A stretch of DNA of 64,000 bases. Source: JBBTCX01 sp964494205 (GTDB lineage: Bacteria; Planctomycetota; Phycisphaerae; UBA1845). Shown piece after piece: positions 8,773-16,138 of this stretch. Position 1 is the stretch's first letter, and the number at the start of each line of letters is the position of its first letter. Made by a program: the position numbers and the translations under genes. The stretch covers positions 195,452 through 259,451 of the forward strand of contig CAZBRD010000007.1 of assembly GCA_964494205.1 (NCBI GenBank), given 5' to 3'. A model generated the notes under the pieces. The model was not told the DNA's origin and searched no databases. It worked only from the letters and a program-made list of their open reading frames with translations.

Positions 8773-9909
8773 ATGAGTAAACGCGCGAAAAGCAAGAAGC
8801 CGCATCGGCCGCATTTCCAACGGCGCACTGACCCCGGCGCGCCTCCTGGTACCATCGTCCCCAACCCAGCCGATCCACGAACCGAAGTCCACGTGCTCGC
8901 CTACGACGCCGAGCATTTCGAGGAGCGACGCGTCGAGAGCCTGGCCATCATCCCGCCCTTGCTCGAACGCTGGCCGGTGACGTGGGTCAATGTCGAAGGT
9001 CTCGGCGACGCGAGCATCATCAACGGGCTGGGGCACATGTTTCGACTTCACGCGCTGGCCCTCGAGGACGTGGTCCACGTTCATCAACGCGCGAAGACCG
9101 AATCATACGGGGAGTATTACTTCATCGTCGCGCGGATGCCGCTGCAAAATCAGCCCGGCGAGAGCGAGCAAATCAGCTTTTTCTTCGGCAAGAATTTCGT
9201 GCTCACCTTCCAGGAGAAAATCGGCGGCGATTGCCTGAACACCATCCGCAATCGCATTCGCGCCGGCTGGGGACGCTCGCGCGCCATGCGACCCGACTAC
9301 CTCGTCTACACCTTGCTCGACGCCATCGTCGACAATTATTTCCCGCTGGTCGAATCATGCGGCGAGGCGCTCGATGAACTCGAAGACCAGATGTCCTCGA
9401 AATCCATGAACGATACGATGACCAAGGTCCACTGTGTCAAGCGGACATTGCTATCAATTCGCCGCGTGATGTGGCCACTTCGCGACGCGATCAACGCCCT
9501 CATGCGCGACCACACCGACCTCATCAGCGACGAAACCCGCATCTACCTCCGCGACGTGCACGACCACTCGATTCAAATCATCGACCTCGTCGAAAACTAC
9601 CGCGACATCGCCGCAGGCATCACGGAAGTCTATCTCGCCCGCGTCGGCCAGCGCACCAGCGACGTGACGAAAGTGCTGACCGTCATCGCCACCATCTTCA
9701 TGCCGCTGACGTTCATCGTCGGCATCTACGGCATGAACTTCGATACAAGAGTCTCCCCGTTGAACATGCCCGAACTGGAGTGGTATTGGGGTTATCCGGC
9801 GGTCATGATTGTGATGGCGGCGCTTGCAGTTGGAATGCTAATATACTTCTACCGCCGAGGCTGGCTCGGCAGAGACTCGTGGCAGGAAGACGAAGGATCG
9901 AAAGATTAA
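8773..9909 (+). CDS. corA: CorA-family magnesium/cobalt channel
   Basis: 378 residues, within the usual CorA length. The hallmark YGMNF motif is at about residues 317-321, at the end of the first transmembrane helix (VIATIFMPLTFIVGIYGMNF). A second helix follows (about 340-360, VMIVMAALAVGMLIYFY) and a short basic/acidic tail ends in the cytoplasm. The large N-terminal cytoplasmic domain includes the family features DVVHVHQRAK and FFFGKNFVLTFQE. CorA proteins form pentameric Mg2+ channels in the inner membrane. It starts 22 bases after the FG-GAP gene with no clear Shine-Dalgarno site. There is no obvious functional link to its neighbours. Confidence 0.95.
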   Translation: MSKRAKSKKPHRPHFQRRTDPGAPPGTIVPNPADPRTEVHVLAYDAEHFEERRVESLAIIPPLLERWPVTWVNVEGLGDASIINGLGHMFRLHALALEDVVHVHQRAKTESYGEYYFIVARMPLQNQPGESEQISFFFGKNFVLTFQEKIGGDCLNTIRNRIRAGWGRSRAMRPDYLVYTLLDAIVDNYFPLVESCGEALDELEDQMSSKSMNDTMTKVHCVKRTLLSIRRVMWPLRDAINALMRDHTDLISDETRIYLRDVHDHSIQIIDLVENYRDIAAGITEVYLARVGQRTSDVTKVLTVIATIFMPLTFIVGIYGMNFDTRVSPLNMPELEWYWGYPAVMIVMAALAVGMLIYFYRRGWLGRDSWQEDEGSKD

Positions 9910-9922
9910 GTGAGTCATGCGT

Positions 9923-9944
9923 GACAGGTTTCCAACGGTCCCAC
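9923..9944. repeat. Palindromic repeat family B, copy 2 (degenerate)
   Basis: GACAGGTTTCCAACGGTCCC is a decayed copy of the unit at 2191-2210, just after corA. Confidence 0.55.
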
Positions 9945-9957
9945 ATATTTAGGGCGT

Positions 9958-10035
9958 GTAACAATACCTCCCTCTCCCTCTTAGGGAGAGGGTAGGGTGA
10001 GGGTCTTCTTCGCAACCATTGTTCGATTTTGTTAC
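9958..10035. repeat. MITE-like repeat family A, copy 2
   Basis: About 78 bp, bounded by GTAACAAT and TTGTTAC (inverted ends). The same core hairpin (CCCTCTCCC-TCTTA-GGGAGAGGG) and GGGTGAGGGTC tail as copy 1 at 2074-2150 are present. It is flanked on both sides by family B units. Confidence 0.65.
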
Positions 10036-10053
10036 ATGATTATGGAGCTAAAT

Positions 10054-10078
10054 GTGGGACCGGTTTCCAACCGGTCCA
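10054..10078. repeat. Palindromic repeat family B, copy 3
   Basis: GTGGGACCGGTTT-CCAACCGGTCC is a near-perfect inverted repeat 16 bases before the methyltransferase start. If translated it reads GTGFQPV-like, so it can falsely extend the gene upstream. Confidence 0.75.
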
Positions 10079-10094
10079 TATACCTGGATCCGAT

Positions 10095-11018
10095 ATGCCG
10101 ATTCGAACTCCATTCATCCAAGCCCTGCGAAGTCGCGTCCTTGTAGCCGACGGCGCGATGGGAACGCAGTTGATCGAAGCAGGCCTGGCAGTCGGTGCGT
10201 GCGCCGATGAATGGACTTTTTCGAAACCCGACAAGGTGCGCGAAATCCAGACGAAATACGTGCAGGCCGGTGCTGATCTCTTGTTGACCAACACCTTCGG
10301 CGGATCGCCTCTCGCCCTCGCGCGACGCGGTTTGGCCGAGAAAGCCTACGACCTCAACCTCGCAGCCGCACGCCTCGCACGCGACTGCATCGGCGCGAAC
10401 GGCTACGTCCTCGGCGACATCGGCCCCTTCGGCGGATTTCTCGAACCGCTCGGCAATACGTCGCGGCAGGAGCTTGAGCGCGCCACGCGCGTGCAAGTCC
10501 AAGGCCTGCTCGACGGCGGTGTCGACGCGATCATCGTCGAGACCATCACCGCGCTGGAAGAATTGGCCGTCGTCGCACAAGCGATCCGCAGTTGCGATGA
10601 ACACGTTCCGATTATCGGCTCGCTCACGTTCGATCGACTGGCTGACGGCGGTTTCCGCACGATGACCGGCGCGAGCGTGGCCGACGCGATCCAGTTCATG
10701 TCGCAACAGAAGATCGACATCCTTGGCTGCAACTGCGGCACCGGCATTCACGCAGCCGACTACGCCCAGCTCGTCGCGCAGTATCGCAACCACAGCAACC
10801 TGCCGATCATGGTGCAGCCAAACGCGGGACAACCGCGCCTCGAACGCGGTCGAATCGTCTACGACGAAACGGCCGAGACGATGGCAGCGACCGTACCCGC
10901 GCTGATCGCCGCCGGAGCATCCATCGTCGGCGGCTGTTGCGGCACGACTCCGGAGCACATCCGATTGTTTCGCAAGAAAGTGGACGAATTTCCTCAACGA
11001 TCGGCGAGACCGCATTAG
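10095..11018 (+). CDS. Homocysteine S-methyltransferase family protein (zinc type)
   Basis: 307 residues from ATG 10095 (MPIRTPFIQALRS). Longer in-frame starts run through a family B repeat and are rejected. The fold is the Hcy-binding TIM barrel of BHMT, MmuM and the MetH N-terminal module: VADGAMGTQL near the start, TNTFGG at about 75-80, and zinc-ligand cysteines in GCNCG (about 217-221) and GGCCGTTPEHI (about 281-291). The family transfers a methyl group to homocysteine to make methionine. The short length and lack of cobalamin domains indicate a stand-alone enzyme or the first half of a split methionine synthase; the methyl donor cannot be read from sequence. The nearby transsulfuration genes on the other strand also handle homocysteine. 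Confidence 0.88.
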   Translation: MPIRTPFIQALRSRVLVADGAMGTQLIEAGLAVGACADEWTFSKPDKVREIQTKYVQAGADLLLTNTFGGSPLALARRGLAEKAYDLNLAAARLARDCIGANGYVLGDIGPFGGFLEPLGNTSRQELERATRVQVQGLLDGGVDAIIVETITALEELAVVAQAIRSCDEHVPIIGSLTFDRLADGGFRTMTGASVADAIQFMSQQKIDILGCNCGTGIHAADYAQLVAQYRNHSNLPIMVQPNAGQPRLERGRIVYDETAETMAATVPALIAAGASIVGGCCGTTPEHIRLFRKKVDEFPQRSARPH

Positions 11019-11370
11019 CGTAATGGCGACCTATCATGTCTTGCCGCCATTTAGCCGCCGACTTAATAACGACAACAGCGTATGCCGAATTGACAGCAGA
11101 AAAGCGATCACTTGTGTTGTTATTGAAGCGGATCGGAGTGGCACTATGCTCGCCCGAATGCGTCACGTCTATTGCGTTCGCCCAACAATCCCCATCTCGT
11201 GAGCCCCCCCTTTTGCGCGAATTAAAAAAGTTGATTGCAAAAACCGCGTTTTCAGAGAGCCAGTCGAGAAATTCACTTGCGCGGCGCAAGACCGCAAACA
11301 GAAAAACCGCTCTGCTGGAGAATTATCAAGGGTTTGATTCGAGTGTCCGAACCTTGCGCAATTGACCTCG
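11019..11370. other. Convergent intergenic region, nothing recognised
   Basis: 352 bases between the methyltransferase (plus) and the cardiolipin synthase (minus). A 109-codon frame at 11036-11365 has no recognisable domain, no good ribosome site and unusual composition for a gene here, so I do not call it. I see no clear terminator hairpin. Confidence 0.5.
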
Positions 11371-12753
11371 TCACAGCCACGGCGAAAACAGTTTCACGAA
11401 GCCATCTCGCAGGCGCACCCATTTGGAGCGGGCGTCGATTTCGGCGAGTGTCACGTGTTGGCCCTCTTCGACGAGCTTGGCCAGCCACTCGGAGAACTGC
11501 TGCGCGAGCGGTTGGTCGTAGGCTTCGACGTTGAACTCGAAATTGAGGCGCAGGCTTCGCGGGTCGAGGTTGGCGGAGCCGAAGCAGACCCACTCGTCGT
11601 CGACCACCATGAGTTTGGTGTGCACGAACGGCGGCGGGCGGCGAACGACTTTCACGCCGCGCTCGAGGACCTGCCAGAGGTAGGCGTCGGCGGCCCAGCG
11701 CATGAACTGGTGATCGGCGATCGACGGTAGTAGCAGCGTGATCTCGACGCCGCGCAGGGCGGCTAACGCCATTTCGCTGACCAGCGATTGACTCGGGACG
11801 AAATACGGCGTGACGAGGAACACGCGTTTTCGGGCGGTGCCCAATGCGGCGAGGATGACGGATTGGATGTTGTCGAGCGTTTCGTCGGGGCCGCTGCTGA
11901 TGCCGCGACAGAGCGCTTTGCCGGTGCGCTGCAACGACGGGAAATACAGATCGCCTTCCAGTATTCGCTGTGCGCAAAGCCACCAGTCTTCGGCAAACGT
12001 CTGCTGCAATTGCGTGACGATCGGACCGGTGAGCTTGAAGTGCAGATCTTCGACGCGCTTGGGGTTCGACGATTGCAGCAGGTGCAGCGCGGTGATGTTC
12101 ATGCCGCCGGTGAAGCCGACTTCGCCGTCGATGACCAGAATCTTGCGGTGGTTGCGGAGGTTGAAGCGGAGTCGGCCAAAGGGAAATCGCAGTGGCGCGA
12201 ACGGCACGACCTCAACACCGGCTTTGAGAAGTCGGCGACCCATGCGCGAGGAGTTGCCGAGAGCGCCGATGCCGTCGACGAGGATGTGCACTTTGACTCC
12301 GCGCGTGGCGGCGGCGGCGAGGGTGTCGGCGAATTTTCGGCCGATGTCGTCCCAGTCGAAGATGTAGCTGGCGAGCGTGATCGATTTTTTTGCATCGGCG
12401 ATGGCGGCGAGCATGACGGGGTACAACTCTTCGCCGTTGTGCAGCGGTTCGATCGAATTGCCCGCGAGCAGCGGAAGCTGTGTAACGCGGTCGCTGACGC
12501 GGCGGAGCGACGCCAGGTGCCCGATGGCTTCGACTTCGTTTTCGTCGGCTGCGTGTTCGCCAACTGATGGTGCGACGGGAGCGGGTCGATCGCGCTTGGT
12601 GGCGCGCCGGACGGCCTGTCGCTGTAGGCGGTTAATGCCGAACACCCAGTACATCCATGCGCCGAAAATGGGCATGGTGAAGACGATGAAAATCCAGAGG
12701 GCGGCGGATTTGTGATCGCGCTTGTACATGGTGGCGTGCAAAGCGGCTGTCAC
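11371..12753 (-). CDS. cls: Cardiolipin synthase-like phospholipase D family protein
   Basis: 460 residues from the GTG at 12753. Both HKD motifs are present: HRKILVIDGEVGFTGG (about residue 200) and HTKLMVVDDEWVCFGSANLD (about 380). These catalytic His/Lys/Asp pairs condense two phosphatidylglycerols into cardiolipin at the inner membrane. One membrane helix is inside the frame (ALWIFIVFTMPIFGAWMYW), followed by GINRLQRQA. The usual first helix (WLIFEIAWLLLAV) lies in frame just upstream of the GTG, but only ATT (12801) or CTG (12810) could serve as a start there before the stop at 12822. The true start may therefore be non-canonical. The gene follows the cystathionine gamma-synthase gene by about 70 bases on the same strand. 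Confidence 0.88.
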   Translation of the reverse strand: MTAALHATMYKRDHKSAALWIFIVFTMPIFGAWMYWVFGINRLQRQAVRRATKRDRPAPVAPSVGEHAADENEVEAIGHLASLRRVSDRVTQLPLLAGNSIEPLHNGEELYPVMLAAIADAKKSITLASYIFDWDDIGRKFADTLAAAATRGVKVHILVDGIGALGNSSRMGRRLLKAGVEVVPFAPLRFPFGRLRFNLRNHRKILVIDGEVGFTGGMNITALHLLQSSNPKRVEDLHFKLTGPIVTQLQQTFAEDWWLCAQRILEGDLYFPSLQRTGKALCRGISSGPDETLDNIQSVILAALGTARKRVFLVTPYFVPSQSLVSEMALAALRGVEITLLLPSIADHQFMRWAADAYLWQVLERGVKVVRRPPPFVHTKLMVVDDEWVCFGSANLDPRSLRLNFEFNVEAYDQPLAQQFSEWLAKLVEEGQHVTLAEIDARSKWVRLRDGFVKLFSPWL

Positions 12754-12822
12754 CGCCAGCAGCAGCCACGCGATCTCAAAGATGAGCCATTGAGAAGTAA
12801 TGGTAGGCAGCCGATCGGCTTA

Positions 12823-14064
12823 TTACGCCTTCCCGATCGCCTGATCCACGTCGGCCATCAAATCAGCGACATCCTCAACGCCGACAGACAAGCGCACGAG
12901 GCCGTCGGTAATGCCGCGGGCTTCGCGGATTTCCTTGGGGATCGAGGCGTGGGTCATGATGGCTGGGTGGTTCACGAGCGATTCCACGCCGCCGAGTGAT
13001 TCTGCCAGTGAGAAGACTTTCACGTTTTCGCAGAAGCGAAGAGCGGACATGCGGGCTCCGGCGCCGGTTTCCGTGTTGCCCTGTGAATAGCGCGGACCGA
13101 GGCGGGCGGGCAGCTTGTCCGAATGCGATTCATCCTTAAAGATGATCGTCACGATGCCGCCGCCTGCGCTCATCTGCTTCTTGGCCAACTCGTAATCGGG
13201 GTGATCGGGCAGGAACGGATAGACCACTTTTTCCAACTTCGGGTGGCCTTGCAGGTGCTGGGCGATTTTCAACGCATTGGATGAGTGTCGCTCCATGCGC
13301 AAGGCAAGCGTTTTCAGGCCGCGCTGCTGAAGGAAGCAATCGAACGGGCCGGGCACGCCGCCCATCGCGTTTTGCAGGAAGGCAAGGCGTTCCATGAGCG
13401 CTTCGTCGCGCGTGATGACCGCCCCACCGATGACGTCCGAGTGGCCGCCGATGTATTTGGTCGTGCTGTGGACGACGTAGTCCGCGCCGAACTCGATCGG
13501 TAGTTGCAGTGCGGGAGTGGCGAATGTGTTGTCGACAGCCAGTTTCGCGCCGACGCTCTTGGCGATGCGCGAGATGGCCGCGATGTCGAGACAGCGAAGC
13601 AGCGGATTGGTCGGCGTTTCGAGCCAAATAAGTTTTGTTTTCGCATCGACTAGATTCGCAAAGCTCGCTGGCGATGTCTGATCGTTGAACACCGGCACGA
13701 GGCCAAAGCCTTCCCAGACGCGCTTGAGCAAACGAAACGTGCCGCCGTATACGTCGGAGTAAGCGAGCACTTTGTCGCCCGGCGAAAGCGTCGCGAAAAT
13801 GCAGGAAGTAGCGGCTGAACCGGATGCAAATGAGGCGCACTTAGCGCCACCTTCGAGGGAGGCAAGACAACGCTCCAAGCCGACGCGCGTCGGGTTCGAC
13901 GAGCGCGAATACTCGTAGCCTTTATGTTTGCCGGGCGACTCCTGCGTGTACGTGCTGGTGGTATGAATCGGCGGCACTGTCGCGCCGGTGACCGGATCGG
14001 GTTCCTGCCCTACGTGAATCGCTCGTGTCGAAAACTTCGCGTTCTTGCTTTGGTGCTCGTTCAT
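12823..14064 (-). CDS. metB: Cystathionine gamma-synthase/gamma-lyase (PLP, Cys/Met family)
   Basis: 413 residues from ATG 14064 (MNEHQSKNAKFSTRAIHVGQ). An in-frame start 12 codons upstream is less likely. The Cys/Met metabolism PLP fold is clear: YEYSRSSNPTR, FASGSAAT, LETPTNPLL, the cofactor lysine in HSTTKYIGGHSD, and the C-terminal SLGGVESLVNHPA. The enzyme either makes cystathionine from an activated homoserine and cysteine or cleaves cystathionine to cysteine. With a cystathionine beta-synthase gene directly upstream, gamma-lyase activity in reverse transsulfuration (homocysteine to cysteine) is the better guess. Sequence alone cannot separate metB from a gamma-lyase, so the symbol is provisional. 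Cytoplasmic tetramer in the family. Confidence 0.85.
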   Translation of the reverse strand: MNEHQSKNAKFSTRAIHVGQEPDPVTGATVPPIHTTSTYTQESPGKHKGYEYSRSSNPTRVGLERCLASLEGGAKCASFASGSAATSCIFATLSPGDKVLAYSDVYGGTFRLLKRVWEGFGLVPVFNDQTSPASFANLVDAKTKLIWLETPTNPLLRCLDIAAISRIAKSVGAKLAVDNTFATPALQLPIEFGADYVVHSTTKYIGGHSDVIGGAVITRDEALMERLAFLQNAMGGVPGPFDCFLQQRGLKTLALRMERHSSNALKIAQHLQGHPKLEKVVYPFLPDHPDYELAKKQMSAGGGIVTIIFKDESHSDKLPARLGPRYSQGNTETGAGARMSALRFCENVKVFSLAESLGGVESLVNHPAIMTHASIPKEIREARGITDGLVRLSVGVEDVADLMADVDQAIGKA

Positions 14065-14183
14065 TGTTCTATCCAGATTCTTGGTGCCACTTTTTGACAC
14101 CGCGTCCTATGGTCCTGATGTTACTGTAAGCGTAATGGCTGGAGTGCTCACCCCAGCCTTCGCGGATCTACTACCGCCCGCGC

Positions 14184-15533
14184 CTACCTCAAAATCGATT
14201 GATCCCAAAACTCCACGAGGTCGATTCGCGTCACGATGCCGACAATCTCGCCGCCGCGAAGCACGATGACACCGCTGTTCCCGGCTGACAACACGCGATA
14301 AACCTCATCCAGATCGGTGTTCTCATCCACCGTTGGCAGCGACCTCGCCATAATTTCGCGGATCGGAACCAGGCGCGGATCAATTCGCGAATGCAGCAGC
14401 CTCGCAAGCGTCAGTTCGCGCAATCCGCCGATCACCTTGCCGTCTTCGACCACCGGAATTTGCGAGACACCGAATTCTTTGAAGAGTCGAATCGCGTCCT
14501 CGGCCTTGTCTTCCGGGTGAACGGAAACCAGCTTCATTTTTGGTTTTTTTGCAAGAAGTTCCGCAACCGTACACGGCTGGACGGCTGGTTTCATGAAGCC
14601 TTTTTCGATCATCCACTCGTCGGAATAGAGCTTCGAGAGATAGTTTCGCCCCGTGTCGGGACTCATGACAACGACGAGATCTTTCGGTCCAAGTCGTTGG
14701 GCGTAGCGCAAACCAGCTGCCATGGCCGTTCCGCACGAACCACCGACCAGCAACCCTTCCATCTTGGACATGTTCCGCGCGACCGTAAACGATTCGAGAT
14801 CGCTCACTCGTATCCACTCATCGACGACATGCGAGTTAAACGTCTTGGGAACATAGTCCTCACCAATACCCTCTACAGCCCAGGGCTTCGGCGTGTCACC
14901 CGAGAGAATCGACCCCTCTGGGTCAGCCGCCACAACTGCGATACTCGGGTTCTGCTCCTTCAAATATTTCCCGACGCCGCTGATGGTTCCGCCCGTGCCA
15001 ATCCCAGCTACGAACGCGGTCACTTTGCCCTCTGTCTGCTTCCAGATTTCCGGGCCGGTGAACTTGTAGTGGTACTCCGGGTTTGTCAGATTCGTGAATT
15101 GGTTCGGTTGCCACGCATTCGGAATTTCGTTTACGAGGCGCTGGGCGACGCCGCTATATCCTTCCGGCGAATTGCTTTCGGCTGACGTCGGCGTGATGAC
15201 GACTTCCGCACCATAGGCTTTGAGTAGTCGAATCTTCTCGCTGCTCATCTTGTCTGGCATGATGAAAACGCAGCGATAGCCCTTAACCGCCGCCACCATG
15301 GCTAACCCGACCCCCGTATTGCCAGAGGTCGCCTCGATAATTGTTCCACCTGGCTTCAGTTGCCCATTGGCTTCGGCAGCTTCCACCATTGCTCGGGCAA
15401 CGCGGTCCTTGACGCTCCCACCGGGGTTTACAAATTCAACCTTCGCGTAAATCGCGGCGGTCAGGTTTTTTGCGAGGCGATTGATTCGCACCAGCGGCGT
15501 TTCGCCGATGGCCTCCAGTACGTTGTTACACAT
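14184..15533 (-). CDS. cbs: Cystathionine beta-synthase with C-terminal CBS pair
   Basis: 449 residues from ATG 15533 (MCNNVLEAIGETPLVRINRL); in-frame codons further upstream are not conserved-looking. The PLP domain shows the Schiff-base lysine in PGGSVKDR (about 42-49), the substrate loop TSGNTG, and GTGGTISGVGKYLKE. Two CBS domains form the C-terminus (about 335-449), ending in GIVTRIDLVEFW, which in this family may bind nucleotides or S-adenosylmethionine. The reaction is serine plus homocysteine to cystathionine. A plain cysteine synthase lacks the CBS pair, which supports the assignment. It is followed after 119 bases by the gamma-synthase/lyase gene, so the two probably form one operon. 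Confidence 0.88.
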   Translation of the reverse strand: MCNNVLEAIGETPLVRINRLAKNLTAAIYAKVEFVNPGGSVKDRVARAMVEAAEANGQLKPGGTIIEATSGNTGVGLAMVAAVKGYRCVFIMPDKMSSEKIRLLKAYGAEVVITPTSAESNSPEGYSGVAQRLVNEIPNAWQPNQFTNLTNPEYHYKFTGPEIWKQTEGKVTAFVAGIGTGGTISGVGKYLKEQNPSIAVVAADPEGSILSGDTPKPWAVEGIGEDYVPKTFNSHVVDEWIRVSDLESFTVARNMSKMEGLLVGGSCGTAMAAGLRYAQRLGPKDLVVVMSPDTGRNYLSKLYSDEWMIEKGFMKPAVQPCTVAELLAKKPKMKLVSVHPEDKAEDAIRLFKEFGVSQIPVVEDGKVIGGLRELTLARLLHSRIDPRLVPIREIMARSLPTVDENTDLDEVYRVLSAGNSGVIVLRGGEIVGIVTRIDLVEFWDQSILR

Positions 15534-15746
15534 CTTAAACACGCGTGACGCTCCCTGAGACGCCCGATTGGGCTTGATCCAAAGCGGATTCAAAAACGAA
15601 CCGGATTGTATCGTTGTTCGGAATTGGGGCGAGACCAGAGTTTCTAGCCAAAATTCAGCAGAGGGATCGAAGGCCCTTTGCACAGTCTAGGAAGGTACCT
15701 AGTGCCTCCAACCAGTTGAATTTTCCTGTCTCTCATTGAGCTAATG

Positions 15747-15765
15747 CACTGCTCACAGAGCAGTG
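15747..15765. repeat. Palindrome CACTGCT-n5-AGCAGTG
   Basis: A 7-base perfect stem with a 5-base loop, 27 bases from a family C repeat. It may be a separate repeat family or part of a composite element; no second copy was noticed in this window. Confidence 0.45.
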
Positions 15766-15791
15766 GCACACCGTACTGGCGTAACGCCAAA

Positions 15792-15825
15792 GGTCATGGC
15801 CAAGCTGGTGCTTGACCATGCCACC
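15792..15825. repeat. Inverted repeat family C, copy 1
   Basis: GGTCATGGCCAAGC-n4-GCTTGACCATGCCACC. The arms match the family seen at 19684, 27646, 28816, 54745 and 58846, with paired changes (CATGGCC/GACCATG in place of CACGGCC/GACCGTG). Confidence 0.7.
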
Positions 15826-16138
15826 TGACGCCGTCGGCTAGCCGCGATCGCCGCTGCCGCGGCAGATTGAGAATCCGCCAAGACTTTCACGGAGCTATAA
15901 TTTCCGGACGGGAAAAGGAGAGCGCAATAGGAACCGCCATGAGGATGGTGAACCGGCGCAGTTCTCGGCACTTTGCAGTTGTTTTTTTGTGCAAACGCGA
16001 ATAAACTTATCGCCCGACAAAGTAAGTTAAACGGGGTTAGATCCGATTAACGTGCCCAGGAATTTGCCGGGTGGTCCCGCCGGCCGACTTTTCGGTCCGG
16101 AATCGATCCGCGCACGAACGTAGGAGCATCCAACCACC

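Larger units (their letters stand above)
15534..16138. other. Divergent intergenic region, cbs and korA
   Basis: 605 bases with no convincing gene. It contains the hairpin CACTGCT-CACAG-AGCAGTG at 15747-15765 and a family C inverted repeat at 15792-15825. The last 170 bases before korA should hold its promoter; AT-rich TTGTTT (15977) and AATAAA (about 16001) are only weak candidates. A GTAGGAG ribosome site precedes korA. Confidence 0.5.

Noticed and set aside
11036..11365. 109-codon frame in the gap after the methyltransferase
   Set aside because: No domain, no clear ribosome site and no neighbour support; weak coding character.
11788..12567. 259-codon frame antisense to the cardiolipin synthase
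   Set aside because: The minus-strand gene has both HKD motifs; this frame has no recognisable feature.
15534..15746. SAM riboswitch upstream of cbs
   Set aside because: I looked for the conserved SAM-I core and hairpin pattern on the minus strand and saw none; a covariance-model search would settle it.
15753..15971. 72-codon minus-strand frame upstream of korA
   Set aside because: It is made mostly of palindromic repeat DNA (15747-15825), so the apparent protein is repeat translation.
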